Numbered from the stretch's first letter, positions 11,801-20,704 are shown. The stretch: 64,000 nucleotides of DNA from Chloracidobacterium sp. (GCA_016716365.1 JADJWM010000017.1:372001-436000); one strand, 5' to 3'. The notes: a model not told the origin generated them from the letters alone. Translations and numbers: made by a program.

Positions 11801-12617
11801 GGATCGATTTGTCGCGGATAAAACCGAAAACGTTTCCGGTGAATTCGTTCGTTCCCCGCTTGGTCACGACGTTGACAACGCCGCCGGTGGCCCGGCCGAA
11901 TTCGGCGGTGTAAGAGTTGGTCGAGACCTGATATTCCTGGACCGCCTCTTGCGAAACGGTCGAGCGGGCCGCATTGATGGAGTTATCCGTAAAGTCGGCG
12001 CCGTCCACGTTGACCTGGGTCGAGCGGCCCCGTTGTCCTCCGATGTTCAGCCCTGAGGTCGGAGCAGGTCCGATCGGCCGGCCGTTGTCGCGCCCGACTG
12101 TCGAGAGCGTAAGGGCAAACCCGGTCGCGCTCCGTTCGTTGATCGGCAGATTCTCGATGCGTTCCTGGCCGATCGTATTCGCGACCGAGGTCCGCGTTGT
12201 TTCGACAAGCAGTACCTCTTCCCCCGAAACATTAACAACCGCGGTCGCCTCGCCCAATTCGAGCTTGATCGTGAGGTCCGCACTCTGGCCGACCGTCAGG
12301 CGGACGCCCGAGATGACGACCTTCTTGAATGTCGAAGCCTCGGCGCTCACCTCATATTCTCCCGGCGGAAGGCCGATCAACTGGTAATTGCCCTGCGAAC
12401 CCGAAGTCACCGTACGTGCGATCCCGGTTGCCAGGTTGCGAACGGTGATCGTTGCTCCGGCGACGACCGCCCCGTTCGGGTCGGTGACGGTCCCGGAAAG
12501 ATCCGCGGCCGTTGCCTGCGCCTGTCCGAAACTGCTGGTGACACCCGCCAGCAGTGCCAGCGCGATGAAGGCGGACCTGAGGGCGGTCCCGGCCAATTTC
12601 GAGGTAATAACTCTCAT
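8817..12617 (-). CDS. TonB-dependent outer-membrane receptor with N-terminal carboxypeptidase-regulatory-like domain
   Basis: A very large (1266 aa) Oar-like outer-membrane receptor of the kind expanded in Acidobacteriota. I chose the ATG at 12617 because an AAGGAG ribosome site lies 8 nt upstream and a signal peptide follows directly; the frame is open a further 30 codons. The mature protein begins with a beta-sandwich CarboxypepD_reg-like domain (about residues 35-115), then a plug domain rich in GG and NVDGAD-type segments (about 130-270), then a long beta-barrel ending in QFGFKLNF with the terminal Phe expected of barrel proteins. The ligand is unknown. No partner lipoprotein (SusD-like) gene is adjacent. 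Confidence 0.93.
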   Translation of the reverse strand: MRVITSKLAGTALRSAFIALALLAGVTSSFGQAQATAADLSGTVTDPNGAVVAGATITVRNLATGIARTVTSGSQGNYQLIGLPPGEYEVSAEASTFKKVVISGVRLTVGQSADLTIKLELGEATAVVNVSGEEVLLVETTRTSVANTIGQERIENLPINERSATGFALTLSTVGRDNGRPIGPAPTSGLNIGGQRGRSTQVNVDGADFTDNSINAARSTVSQEAVQEYQVSTNSYTAEFGRATGGVVNVVTKRGTNEFTGNVFGFIRDKSIQARNPFAPFKSAYTRTQYGATLGGPIVKDRTFFFAAFERRQRNESGFFTSDVAAGLTASASIPVIPGLNPIARTFDNLTPQQAGFINTLLASGVPANICAARAYAFFAASGSATALTGANPLISPNDGSACPAISPILPGVIGSRFLLTGAPVPTGTTNSEGQFIAFRPLNDLQQVFPVTDRSNYFSIRGDHNFNQDHQLTMRFGYNPGTLTGIQVESQNQSLGQNDFSRTGITEVSDYSISAALNSVLSGLTANELRFSYGRRDTTFKSQNGDAVAYNISGTAFIGRELFSPVDRTETRYQFADNFNWIAGSHTLKFGGDVNFVNIPDALFELNFAGLFNFGDFSAANLGFPASAPAFTPVQSYGLGLPSIYVQGFGNPISRIKNTPIAFFAQDSWRAARRLTINYGVRYDVELTETIAPVAFRDPLSGINLSEADILAAQDAVGVQQGIPRDTNNWAPRFGFAYDVTGNGRTVIRGALGIFYDHPLLAVAFNSDIADAAQQQQAVLTAGTPVPINTSTGAPTLLNAALVFHGTVCGAQGSNAALCGAFGNPVTPGVASSAQYQFGRQRFDDQTFSGFGPVLPFTLPIAKDFQYASATQGNLTVETRLTDDVAFSASYIYVSAHHLPHPTDLNTPNTALQIQNFQRFFGGALPTSTQAAIAFSIPTTAPGSPAGVGCAVVIPGMVAQCPTGRVVAPAIANFFRPNAPNYFLASALSGGAVSKAVLDSQLAGSLRTPGVISPFGSVNAQISDGNSKYNALNFELKRRFANNFQFLASYTLSQSQDDSSDLQTLLIAQDVNDFRAEWADSLFDQRHRFVLSGVIASPASWRSADSGWKRFMADFSLAPIIEFSSGRPFNIITNVDANNDQSTQTDRPSVNPDGSLCVPGESGCVTPLITDGEFSVGNLSRNRGLTRGYASVDLRLTRAFRFGERFRLDLIAEGFNLLNRFNEASASPNYRDVNALGQRTESFRYFSKSTAAYDPRQFQFGFKLNF

Positions 12618-12831
12618 CTGTCTTTCTCCTTGTGATCCCCAATATCTGCCGAGCGTTGCCGGCGCATCATATCCGCCGTTCACGCTGCGGAATTCTCCGT
12701 CCGGCAAGGCACCGGACCGTTCGATGAGTTGATCTTATTATGATGCAGACAATCGCTCTATATCGAAGTGCTTTGAAGGTTTTATCGTAAATATCGCCAT
12801 TAGGCAAGCAATCCCGCCCGTTTCGGCACGC

Positions 12832-14034
12832 TCATAGGGTACGCGCCGGACTCCGGCCTCCGCGGGTTGAGGCGGCCAGAAGGAAACGGGCTTGCCGGCT
12901 TGACCGAAGCAGAGCGACAGCGGCCGTTGGAAAGTGGCGGAGAGAGGCCGCACGCCTCAGTAATGAACATACCCTTAGTCGCCGCGAAAAGTCTCGTTGA
13001 TACTGTCGGTTATAAATGGCACCGATCGCCCCTGTTACTCCATCCGACACTGTTATCGCCGAGGCCAGCAATGCCGAACTTTCAAGAGCCATCAGCATCC
13101 CGCTGCCCGTGAACGGGTCGATGAACGCGGCTGAGTCGCCGGTCGCGAACAGGTTCTCTAGGGACGGCGCCGGTGCCTGCCCGAATGAATCGATCGAGAC
13201 TGCGTGCCATTCCATCACGGGCCGCGCGGCCGCGAGCGTCTGCGCGAGCCTCGCATTCATGGGCAGCAGCGAATTGGCCAATTTTTCGGGTTGCGGTCCA
13301 AAAGCCTTTGCAGCACGCGGGTCGATCAGAAAACAGAGATTCGCTCTACCGTTCTCGACCGTCGTCAGCCCGCCGTATCCGCCCGGAAATGCGTATATCT
13401 CACAGACGTTTGGCGGCAGGCCCGATCCGCTGAAATGATTCTTGAAAGCGACCGCGGCCGGCCGTGCGCTCGCCTTCCAAATTCCGTTGCCGACCGACTT
13501 TTCAGCCAGCCTTTGGAGAGAACGCCTTCGTCCCGTCGCATCGACGAAGATGCGGCCCTCAACGGTTGATCGGCTGCCTTTCTCGTCGACCGCTGCCACC
13601 GCGGTGATCCGACCTTCCTCGACCGTCAGGCCGCCCGCCCGCTCGCCTTCGATCACCCGGACACCGGCCTCACGGGCACGATCAAGCAGGATCCGGTCCA
13701 TTGTGCTCCGGCTTAGGCTCAGAGCATGCAGTCCGCCGCCCAGAACGCTACTCGGGACGGTAAAATGCCGCCCCTTTGCGTCAAAGAACCGCGTTTCCAG
13801 TATCCGCTCCCCGCCCGCCTCAAGCATCTCGTCGAGAACTTCGAGCTTGCGAAAATGTTCCAGGCATTCGGGCGAAATGAACTCGCCGCAAAGTTTGTGA
13901 CGCGGGAAGCAGGCTCGTTCGATCAGCACGGTTGAGTGTCCTGCCGCTGCCGTTCGAACGGCCAGGCTGGCACCGGCCGGCCCGCCGCCCACGATCACGA
14001 TGTCAGCCTTGTATCGTCTCGCCGATTGCTCCAT
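12832..14034 (-). CDS. FAD-dependent oxidoreductase (geranylgeranyl-reductase/halogenase-like family)
   Basis: N-terminal dinucleotide-binding motif IVIVGGGPAGASLA (about residues 14-27) binds FAD. The CGEFISPECLEHF segment and the C-terminal second FAD motif FATGDSAAFIDPFTGSGM (about 305-322) match the geranylgeranyl-reductase-like group of flavoproteins. Members reduce isoprenoid chains or act in lipid and polyketide oxidation, so the substrate cannot be named. It has a basic C-terminal tail. It is divergent from the MBL-fold gene with about 85 bp between them. Confidence 0.85.
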   Translation of the reverse strand: MEQSARRYKADIVIVGGGPAGASLAVRTAAAGHSTVLIERACFPRHKLCGEFISPECLEHFRKLEVLDEMLEAGGERILETRFFDAKGRHFTVPSSVLGGGLHALSLSRSTMDRILLDRAREAGVRVIEGERAGGLTVEEGRITAVAAVDEKGSRSTVEGRIFVDATGRRRSLQRLAEKSVGNGIWKASARPAAVAFKNHFSGSGLPPNVCEIYAFPGGYGGLTTVENGRANLCFLIDPRAAKAFGPQPEKLANSLLPMNARLAQTLAAARPVMEWHAVSIDSFGQAPAPSLENLFATGDSAAFIDPFTGSGMLMALESSALLASAITVSDGVTGAIGAIYNRQYQRDFSRRLRVCSLLRRAASLRHFPTAAVALLRSSRQARFLLAASTRGGRSPARTL

Positions 14035-14119
14035 ATAGTTCGAGAATTATAGCTCACCTGAATTTCACGCCCTGACTCGATTTTGACTTTACACCGGCAC
14101 AACCCGAAAATCGCAGGTG

Positions 14120-15085
14120 ATGAAGTTGATCCGCTTGTCCATCCCGACACCGTTCTATGTCGGCGATGTAAACGTCTACCTGATCCGCGAAGATCCGGTG
14201 ACACTGATCGACGTCGGTCCCAAAACACCCGAGGCGGAGGAAGCCCTTCGCCGGGGCCTGGCCGAGAACGGTCTCGGGTTCGGCGACATCCGCCGCATCG
14301 TGATCACCCATGCACACGAAGACCATTGCGGCCTCGCGATCCGTGTGCGCGAACACTCCGGCAATACTGAGATCCTGATGCACGCATGGGAGAATTCGCA
14401 GCTGACTGGCCGTCTCGCTCCCGATTCTACCCGGGGGTTGCTGGTTCGTGCCGGCGTGCCCGAGGATGTCTTCATCGAGATGCGCGAGCTTTACAAGGAG
14501 GTCAGCCTTTTGAGCGACCCGCTGAGCGGCGAGGGCATCGGGACCATGAATGACGGCGACGAGCTGGCCTTCGATTCCGCCGTTCTTCGCGTTGTTCACA
14601 CGCCAGGCCACACGCCGGGCTCGTGTTCATTCTTTCGCGAGGCCGACCGGACGCTGATCTGCGGCGACTGCGTCCTGAAGCGTATCACGCCGAATCCGGT
14701 TCTCTCCCCCGATCCGCTCGATTCGTCGCGGCGGTTCCCATCGCTTTCGGAATACCTTGTCAGCCTCGCACGGCTTCGTGAGCTTCGGCCGACCCTTGCT
14801 TACGGAGGCCACGGAGAGGCGATCGCGGATTTCGAAGAGATCTTCAACCGTTATGTGAAAGCGATAGACGAGCGCCAGAGGAAGGTGATCGGGCTTGTGC
14901 CGCCGGGCGGGATCACCGCCTTTGAAATGTCGCGGCTCCTCTTCCGAAATGCCTCCGAGAACAGGGTCCAGCGGTTTCTCGCCGTTTCCGAGGCCGCGGC
15001 CCACCTCGATCATGCTGCCCGCGAGGGCAAACTCGCGGTCGAGCTAGATAATGGCGTCGAGATTTATCGTGATCAGCATCATTAA
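14120..15085 (+). CDS. MBL-fold metallohydrolase (LACTB2-like)
   Basis: A metallo-beta-lactamase-fold hydrolase with the zinc motif THAHEDHCG (about residues 73-81), a second His in VHTPGHTPGS (about 160-169) and Asp in ICGDCV. A C-terminal winged-helix-like region resembles the RNase-like LACTB2 group. A GTG at 14117 precedes the ATG chosen here by one codon. Substrate unknown. The 3' end overlaps the convergent diiron-protein gene by 42 bp, with both stops intact. Confidence 0.85.
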   Translation: MKLIRLSIPTPFYVGDVNVYLIREDPVTLIDVGPKTPEAEEALRRGLAENGLGFGDIRRIVITHAHEDHCGLAIRVREHSGNTEILMHAWENSQLTGRLAPDSTRGLLVRAGVPEDVFIEMRELYKEVSLLSDPLSGEGIGTMNDGDELAFDSAVLRVVHTPGHTPGSCSFFREADRTLICGDCVLKRITPNPVLSPDPLDSSRRFPSLSEYLVSLARLRELRPTLAYGGHGEAIADFEEIFNRYVKAIDERQRKVIGLVPPGGITAFEMSRLLFRNASENRVQRFLAVSEAAAHLDHAAREGKLAVELDNGVEIYRDQHH

Positions 15086-15940
15086 AGATGCGGCGACCCG
15101 TTTGGGCCGCAATTTATCGCAAATGTCCGAGATCCTCTGGGTCACCTTCGTTAGATCGGCGAATCCGGGCAGCTGCCGGGCCCGCTGAGTAACCGTCCGA
15201 TCAAGCTGATCGACACCGCCCTCATCTGAAAATAGAGTCGCTATCGAATATTCCGTACGCTTCTTTGCCAGCGAGCCTTGGCCGACGGGCCGCCAAAAGG
15301 TTTCGACGACCTTTCGGGCGATCTTTTGCGCCGTCTCGCTTTTTGCAAGCTCGATCCGGGCAACGCTGCGGTAAAAATTCGTGTGCGCCGCCTCTTCGCG
15401 GATGATCCCGTCAAGGATCTGCGAGAGAACAGGGTGGCGGGCCAGCAGCTTCATCCGGCGATATGCCTGCGCCGTTGACATTTCGTGGATCGCACCAAAA
15501 GCCATATGTGTCGCCGTGAAACGGCTGCCCAGCAGATTTGTCAAAGAGGTGAGGAAATACGTGCTCAAGTGGTAGTTGCCGGGAACGTTCTTCATCGTCC
15601 GGTCCTGCCAATCGGACGGGGTGTCGTAGCCGGCCTCATTGAGAAAGCGATTGATCACCTGGCCGTGCGTGACCTCCTCGACGCCCCAGCGTTCCATAAA
15701 TTTTGCGATCACCGGATCGCGTCCCGTCGGCGTCCGGCGGAGCTCTCGATGATACATGTCGGTGAGCACTTCGACATCGCGCATGTACAGCAGCACGGGA
15801 ATAAATCTTTTGTCGAGCGGGGTATCCTCAACCGTGTTCCACGGCAGGTTCTCTATGAAGTCATCGGTTAGCGTTCGTTCCTGCCGTTCATACCAATTCA
15901 AAACGTCCTGACTTGTTTCAAATGACATAGCTCTCTTCAC
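15044..15940 (-). CDS. ferritin-like diiron protein, acyl-ACP desaturase family
   Basis: Two E-E-x-x-H iron-ligand motifs, EEVTH (about residues 88-92) and EEAAH (about 180-184), plus helix glutamates in RDVEVL and IHEMS, define a four-helix diiron fold as in soluble acyl-ACP desaturases (type 2 fatty acid desaturases). There is no signal peptide. If this is a true desaturase it would introduce a double bond into an acyl-ACP. The first residues (MKRAM) allow an alternative ATG four codons in, at 15928. The 3' end overlaps the convergent MBL gene. Confidence 0.75.
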   Translation of the reverse strand: MKRAMSFETSQDVLNWYERQERTLTDDFIENLPWNTVEDTPLDKRFIPVLLYMRDVEVLTDMYHRELRRTPTGRDPVIAKFMERWGVEEVTHGQVINRFLNEAGYDTPSDWQDRTMKNVPGNYHLSTYFLTSLTNLLGSRFTATHMAFGAIHEMSTAQAYRRMKLLARHPVLSQILDGIIREEAAHTNFYRSVARIELAKSETAQKIARKVVETFWRPVGQGSLAKKRTEYSIATLFSDEGGVDQLDRTVTQRARQLPGFADLTKVTQRISDICDKLRPKRVAASLMMLITINLDAII

Positions 15941-16069
15941 TTACCCGACCTGAGCTCCCGTCGGTTGCCGGCAACGTTATTGAAAACCATTTTCATTTAT
16001 AGCTTAAATTCGCTAAACTGTTTCTTACGCGTCCGATTTATTTTTCAACAGGATATTATCATTAGAACT

Positions 16070-17125
16070 ATGAGATTTGCATTGGTTTCTGTACTTATAC
16101 TTGCAGCGGCGGTACTTTCGGCAGCCCAGCCCGCCAATTTGTCGTCGCCCGGCGAGAAGCGGATCGCCAATATAAAACAGCTCACCTTCGGCGGCGAGAA
16201 CGCCGAGGCTTATTTCTCGTCCAGCGGTAAACAGCTCATCTATCAATCAAAACGCGACGGGCATAAATGCGACCGGATCTATTCGATGAATATCGACGGG
16301 TCGGCGACGAAGCAGGTTTCGAACGGCGAAGGCCGCACGACCTGTGCATACTTTTTCAAGGGCGGGAAGCGGGTCGTTTATGCCTCGACCCACAGCGGCG
16401 GCAAGGACTGCCCGCCGGAGCCCGACCGCTCCAAAGGCTACGTCTGGCCGGTTTACGGAGACTACGAGCTCTACACCGCCAAGGCCGACGGCACTGACAT
16501 CAAGCGTCTGACGAACGTTCCCGGCTACGATGCGGAAGCGACCGTTTCGCCCGACGGGAAAAAGATCGTCTTCACATCGGAGCGCGACGGCGACCTCGAA
16601 CTCTACTCGATGGACATCAACGGCAAGAACATCAAAAGATTGACGAATGAGATCGGCTACGATGGCGGCGCGTTCTTCTCGCCGGACTCAAAGATGATCG
16701 TCTGGCGTCGCTCGAGTCCGAAGACCGAGGCCGAGATCGCGCGTTATAAAGAGCTGCTCGCATTGAAACTGGTGGTCCCGACGGTTTTCGAGATCTGGGT
16801 GATGAATGCCGATGGCACCAATAAACGTCAGGTGACGAATCTAGGTGCAGCCTCTTTCGCGCCGTTTTTCACGCCCGACGGAAAGCGTATCATCTTCTGT
16901 ACAAACTACTTCGACCCTAATAAAGCAGACCGCCGACGCCAGCCGAACTTCGACCTTGCGTTGATCAATCTCGACGGCACCGGTATCGAACGCGTCACGT
17001 TTAACGAAACGTTCGACGGTTTCCCGATGTTCTCGCCTGACGGCAAGAAACTTGTCTTCGCGTCGAACCGCAATTCGGCTAACCCGGGCGACACGAATGT
17101 TTTCATTGCTGACTGGGTGAATTGA
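16070..17125 (+). CDS. secreted TolB-like beta-propeller protein (PD40 repeats)
   Basis: I chose the ATG at 16070 because a clean signal peptide (MRFALV... ending near SAAQP) begins there; the frame extends 35 codons upstream without signal-like character. The mature 330 residues contain repeated units of the type FSPDGKKIVFTSERDGD and MNADGTNKRQVT, the PD40/WD40-like blades of TolB-type propellers. Probably a periplasmic binding or scaffolding protein; there is no enzyme motif. It is a single gene between the divergent desaturase-like gene and the convergent DoxX-like gene. Confidence 0.85.
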   Translation: MRFALVSVLILAAAVLSAAQPANLSSPGEKRIANIKQLTFGGENAEAYFSSSGKQLIYQSKRDGHKCDRIYSMNIDGSATKQVSNGEGRTTCAYFFKGGKRVVYASTHSGGKDCPPEPDRSKGYVWPVYGDYELYTAKADGTDIKRLTNVPGYDAEATVSPDGKKIVFTSERDGDLELYSMDINGKNIKRLTNEIGYDGGAFFSPDSKMIVWRRSSPKTEAEIARYKELLALKLVVPTVFEIWVMNADGTNKRQVTNLGAASFAPFFTPDGKRIIFCTNYFDPNKADRRRQPNFDLALINLDGTGIERVTFNETFDGFPMFSPDGKKLVFASNRNSANPGDTNVFIADWVN

Positions 17126-17140
17126 TCGGCAGCCCGAACG

Positions 17141-17599
17141 CTAAGACTTCCGGTTTTGACTTAGGCCAAAGTACCAAACCCACCAGATAAAGAATATCTG
17201 AAGCGGGACGCGGAAAAGCAGGTAAATAGGACCGTATTCCATCCCGCCGAACTCCACCGACCTAAGGCTCTCGGCAATGTTCGCCGGGAGCACAAGCACG
17301 AAGAAAACGATCAGCAGGATCGCCGCAGGCCGGGCCGTCCTGTCCCACAGCAAACCGACCACCGCGGCCAGTTCGCACACGCCCGTGAACCAGATCAACT
17401 CGCGTTTTGCCGGCAGGATGTCGGGAATCATCGCGACCATCTCTTCTGTATTCGTGAAGTGAGAAATGCCCGTGACCAGCAGCATCACCGCCATTGCGGC
17501 TCGTCCGATGAATGATATTCCCAGACGGCCGGACAAAGCGAAACGATCGAGAAGATACAGGATCGCAAAGGAAACGAGCAGAAATAACAGCGGCGCCAT
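17141..17599 (-). CDS. DoxX-like four-helix membrane protein
   Basis: A 152-residue integral membrane protein with four hydrophobic segments. The central GISHF, the IWFTGVCELAAVVGLL segment and the polar loop between helices 2 and 3 are typical of DoxX/DoxX-like proteins. The role is unknown; relatives are linked to redox-stress complexes at the membrane. It is convergent with the TolB-like gene (15-bp gap) and divergent from the DapF homologue (99-bp gap). Confidence 0.75.
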   Translation of the reverse strand: MAPLLFLLVSFAILYLLDRFALSGRLGISFIGRAAMAVMLLVTGISHFTNTEEMVAMIPDILPAKRELIWFTGVCELAAVVGLLWDRTARPAAILLIVFFVLVLPANIAESLRSVEFGGMEYGPIYLLFRVPLQIFFIWWVWYFGLSQNRKS

Positions 17600-17698
17600 G
17601 ATTTGAAAATACTCCTGCCGGAATTATGATTCAAAGGGCGAATATCGCAGTAAGAAAACAGAAGAACCCCGGTCGCTACCGCTTCCGGTCCTGACAAG

Positions 17699-18592
17699 AT
17701 GATCCCTTTCTGCAAATTTCACGGCTTCGGTAACGATTACATAGTGATCGACAATGCCGATCTACCGCCCGATACCGATCTTCCCGGACTCGCAAGGTCG
17801 ATCTGCAATCGACACACGGGCGCCGGGGCCGACGGCATCGCCGTCATCGTCAGGACCGGGAGCGGTGGCCACCGTGGTATTTTCTCCGCCGAATATCCGG
17901 CGACAGAAAACAATGCTGATTTTCTATGTGAGATCGTCAACCCCGATGGCAGCATCGCCGGATTCTCCGGCAACGGAACACGGTGCGCCGTCTCCTACAT
18001 TTATTACAAAAAACTGTGGAGCGAGCCGATCCTCCGCATGCAGGTGCGAAGCGGCATCAAGACCTTTCGGCTGATCGATGCCGACCCGGCCGGCCATTAT
18101 TTGTTCGAGGCGGAGATCGGCCGGCCGCGGTTTTCGAGCACGGAGGTGCCCGTGCGAACGGCTGAGCCAAGCGAATCGGTCATCGATCTTCCGGTCGAGG
18201 CCGACGGCCGCCTATTCAAGATATCCTGCGTAGACGTGGGGAATCCGGTCGCGATAACCTTTGTGGACGCCTTCGACTTCGATTGGCGGAGATTCGGCCG
18301 CGTGCTCGAAACGCACGAGGTGTTTCCCGAGAAGGCGAATATCGTTTTTGTGAAGATCGTTGATCGCGAAAATATCGAGATCCGCATCTGGGAGCGGGCC
18401 GCTGGTGAGACATCATCCTCGGGAACGTGTTCGAGCGGAGCGGCAGTCCTGGCCGCATTCACAGGCAGGACCGATCGCCGGGTCTCGGTCCACGCCGTCG
18501 GCGGCACGACCGCGGTAAATTGGCGCGACGACGATGAAATGCTCATCACCGGCCGTGCCGACCTTGCTTATTGCGGTGAATGGCCGGTCTAG
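17699..18592 (+). CDS. diaminopimelate epimerase homologue lacking both catalytic cysteines
   Basis: The fold is clearly that of DapF: N-terminal KFHGFGNDYIVID, central NPDGS...SGNGTRCA and C-terminal AAGETSSSGT. DapF is a cofactor-independent epimerase in which one cysteine lies just before GNG and the other follows the GET motif. Here these positions are Ser90 (codon TCC at 17966-17968) and Ser241 (TCG at 18419-18421). At 297 aa it is a little longer than typical DapF. Either it is a different enzyme of the DapF/PhzF superfamily or it is inactive. It overlaps the convergent SRPBCC gene by 4 bp. Confidence 0.8.
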   Translation: MIPFCKFHGFGNDYIVIDNADLPPDTDLPGLARSICNRHTGAGADGIAVIVRTGSGGHRGIFSAEYPATENNADFLCEIVNPDGSIAGFSGNGTRCAVSYIYYKKLWSEPILRMQVRSGIKTFRLIDADPAGHYLFEAEIGRPRFSSTEVPVRTAEPSESVIDLPVEADGRLFKISCVDVGNPVAITFVDAFDFDWRRFGRVLETHEVFPEKANIVFVKIVDRENIEIRIWERAAGETSSSGTCSSGAAVLAAFTGRTDRRVSVHAVGGTTAVNWRDDDEMLITGRADLAYCGEWPV

Positions 18593-19089
18593 CCTTCCGA
18601 AGCGGCAAGAATATCGCCTACCTTTCTGCCCGAACCCGGCATGAGCATTTCCGCAACCTTTCGCTGCCGGTAGTCGAAGATCCTGTCCAATTGCATCCGA
18701 ATAATGAAGTGGCCCAGGTCGCCGAGCGGCTCGAACGGAAGCCGGTATCGGACCTCGTCCGCGATCAGCGTCTTTGAAGGTCCGAGTTCGGTAAATGTGT
18801 GAGTGTGGATCCACTGCTTGTAAGGGCCCTTAAGCTGCGTATCGACGAACCGGAACGGCGGTTCCCACGCTGTGATCTCGGTCTGCCACCCCATCGGGAT
18901 GCCGTAAAGCCCCAGCTTGTAGTCGATCAGAGTTCCCTTGCGGATCTCGATCGGCATCGGTGTGACGACCTTGAAATTGAGTTCGGGCGGCGTGATCAGT
19001 TCGAGATTTCCAGCATCGGCGAAAAATTCAAAAACCTCGTCCAGGGACAGGTCTAGTGTCAGTTCTCGCTTTAAAATATGTTCGGCCAT
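18589..19089 (-). CDS. SRPBCC/START-like lipid-binding-fold protein
   Basis: A 166-residue protein with the helix-grip pattern of the SRPBCC superfamily (CoxG/polyketide-cyclase type): an N-terminal strand, the LDEVFEFFADAGNLELITPP helix and WIHTHTF-type strands, and a long C-terminal helix. It probably binds a hydrophobic ligand; no substrate can be inferred. No signal peptide. Its stop overlaps the dapF-like stop region by 4 bp, convergent. Confidence 0.8.
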   Translation of the reverse strand: MAEHILKRELTLDLSLDEVFEFFADAGNLELITPPELNFKVVTPMPIEIRKGTLIDYKLGLYGIPMGWQTEITAWEPPFRFVDTQLKGPYKQWIHTHTFTELGPSKTLIADEVRYRLPFEPLGDLGHFIIRMQLDRIFDYRQRKVAEMLMPGSGRKVGDILAASEG

Positions 19090-19157
19090 AGATCTGTTTG
19101 CTCCAACACTGTATTCGAGCGAAAGAGCAATTCAGATTTACGGCCGAACTCCGCGAA

Positions 19158-19688
19158 CTATTTATTACTTAGAAAGGTCTTCGGGATCGGGTTGTCGGGC
19201 GTTTCGGCCTGCCAGTAGATGTTGATGACCCACCAGCGCTTACCGTCGTTCATCAGTTGAAAGCTGTTGATCCCCCGCATAAAAGGTTCCTTGTCATCCT
19301 TTTTCCGGAAAGCGGCATAGGTCGAAAAGACCTGGGCAATATTTCCGTATTGGTCCGTATGCCGCGAGATCTCTCTTTCGTGAAAGCCGTCCCTTTCAAG
19401 AAACGGGCCGCTGTTGGTGGCGTACTCGTCAGCCGTCATGAACCTGGCGCCGACCACGCCGGTCTCGCGGTTTTTACCCGAAGGTATCAACTTGGCATCC
19501 TTGTGGAACAGCGACCGGAAGCGCCCCCAATCACGTTTCTGGCCGGCGTCACCGGAGATCACGTCGTAAACCGCCTTCATTATCGCGTCGATCGAGCCGA
19601 CGTCGGCGGGATTTGCATCTTTGGTTTGGGCCATAGCTGGAATGCAGGCACCAATGAACAGGAATGCGGCGAAGATAAAGTTTTTCAT
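19158..19688 (-). CDS. secreted NTF2-like (SnoaL/DUF4440-type) protein
   Basis: I chose the ATG at 19688 because a signal peptide (MKNFIFAAFLFIGACIPAMAQ) starts there; the frame runs 12 codons further upstream. The mature domain (about 155 aa) has the cone-shaped NTF2-like pattern, with a helical first half and strands around STYAAF and GKRWWVINIYW. Such domains act as small enzymes or ligand binders. It is about 50 bp downstream of the nuclease gene on the same strand, so it may be co-transcribed with it. Confidence 0.75.
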   Translation of the reverse strand: MKNFIFAAFLFIGACIPAMAQTKDANPADVGSIDAIMKAVYDVISGDAGQKRDWGRFRSLFHKDAKLIPSGKNRETGVVGARFMTADEYATNSGPFLERDGFHEREISRHTDQYGNIAQVFSTYAAFRKKDDKEPFMRGINSFQLMNDGKRWWVINIYWQAETPDNPIPKTFLSNK

Positions 19689-19727
19689 TTCGCTTTCTAC
19701 GTTGCTCAATTTCGAATGTTTCATACT

Positions 19728-20606
19728 TCAGGGACTTTTCATCAGAATGCTCGTTTCAAGCCGGTCCTGAGTCGGCTCCGGCAATTGACCGAACAGATCG
19801 AAGCCTGTCCTTTGCTCGATCTCTCGCGGCGTTACGCGGAACCGCTCCCACCGTTCGTCCTCAATGCCGTCGATGTTCGGCATATCGACCGCGATCACGT
19901 TCATCCGCGGGTCAAGGTCCGCGATCTTCTTGTTCCGCGGGACGGCCACAACGACCTTCCAGCAGTTCGTCGGAACGGTGACCTTCCCTTTTAGCCGCTC
20001 GCGCTCGCCGTAGCAGCCGGCGATCTGGTAAACGTCATTCCCGCGTCGGGCAAGAGCCCTTGCGTGCGATTCAAGCTGCTGCCACGGGTATTGGTTCAAT
20101 GCGGACTTTTGAGGAACGATGTTGGTCATCCTGAAAGTCTCTTCATTCAACCTGGGATCCGCAAACCGGTCGGCGCTCGGGACAAGATGGCCGCGGTCGT
20201 AACCGCTTCCCGAATAGTCGTAGTACCCGATCTTCCGAGATCCGGCCGGCAAACGCGGATCATTCGTGAATTCGGGCCGGATGATCTTTGTGCTCAGGTC
20301 CGTGCGGACGGTCCGCCAAGAGATCCAGTTGGCCGTCCCCCGCGACGAGTTGTACGAGATGACCGATCCATCGCCAACAATGAGGAAATTGTCAGCGTTG
20401 GCCGGATCAGCGGTCGCGTTCGAAGGATTGCCGAAGGCCGCGTGGACACTATTCGATAGGCTGATGTCGGCTGAGGGAGATTCCTTGGCCGGCGCGGCGG
20501 CATTCGGCACTGGCACCGCCGGTCGGCCGCAGCCAATGCCGAGAACGACGAATAGAAACACCGCCGGGGCTTTCGTTCTGAATGATCCGAACTTTCCAAA
20601 ACGCAT
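19728..20606 (-). CDS. exported DNA/RNA non-specific endonuclease (NucA/EndoG family)
   Basis: Contains the catalytic motif DRGHLVPSAD (about residues 139-148), whose His is the general base, and the downstream metal-site Asn region MTNIVPQKSALNQ. The N-terminus is a signal sequence ending in GIGC, a plausible lipobox, so it may be a lipoprotein; a low-complexity Ala/Pro/Ser stretch follows. It would degrade extracellular or periplasmic nucleic acids. An NTF2-like gene lies downstream on the same strand. It is divergent from rlmN across 98 bp. Confidence 0.9.
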   Translation of the reverse strand: MRFGKFGSFRTKAPAVFLFVVLGIGCGRPAVPVPNAAAPAKESPSADISLSNSVHAAFGNPSNATADPANADNFLIVGDGSVISYNSSRGTANWISWRTVRTDLSTKIIRPEFTNDPRLPAGSRKIGYYDYSGSGYDRGHLVPSADRFADPRLNEETFRMTNIVPQKSALNQYPWQQLESHARALARRGNDVYQIAGCYGERERLKGKVTVPTNCWKVVVAVPRNKKIADLDPRMNVIAVDMPNIDGIEDERWERFRVTPREIEQRTGFDLFGQLPEPTQDRLETSILMKSP

Positions 20607-20704
20607 CGAGAAGAATACTACCAGAATCGTTTTGATATCGGTCGTTTCCGTCGCAAGAGCCCGTCAAAATGCCATCGAGTGGGGAAATAGGCTAAAATTA
20701 GCTT

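Noticed and set aside
12738..12953. 71-codon minus-strand frame between the TonB receptor and FAD protein genes
   Set aside because: It overlaps the C-terminus of the FAD protein in another frame and shows no independent coding features.
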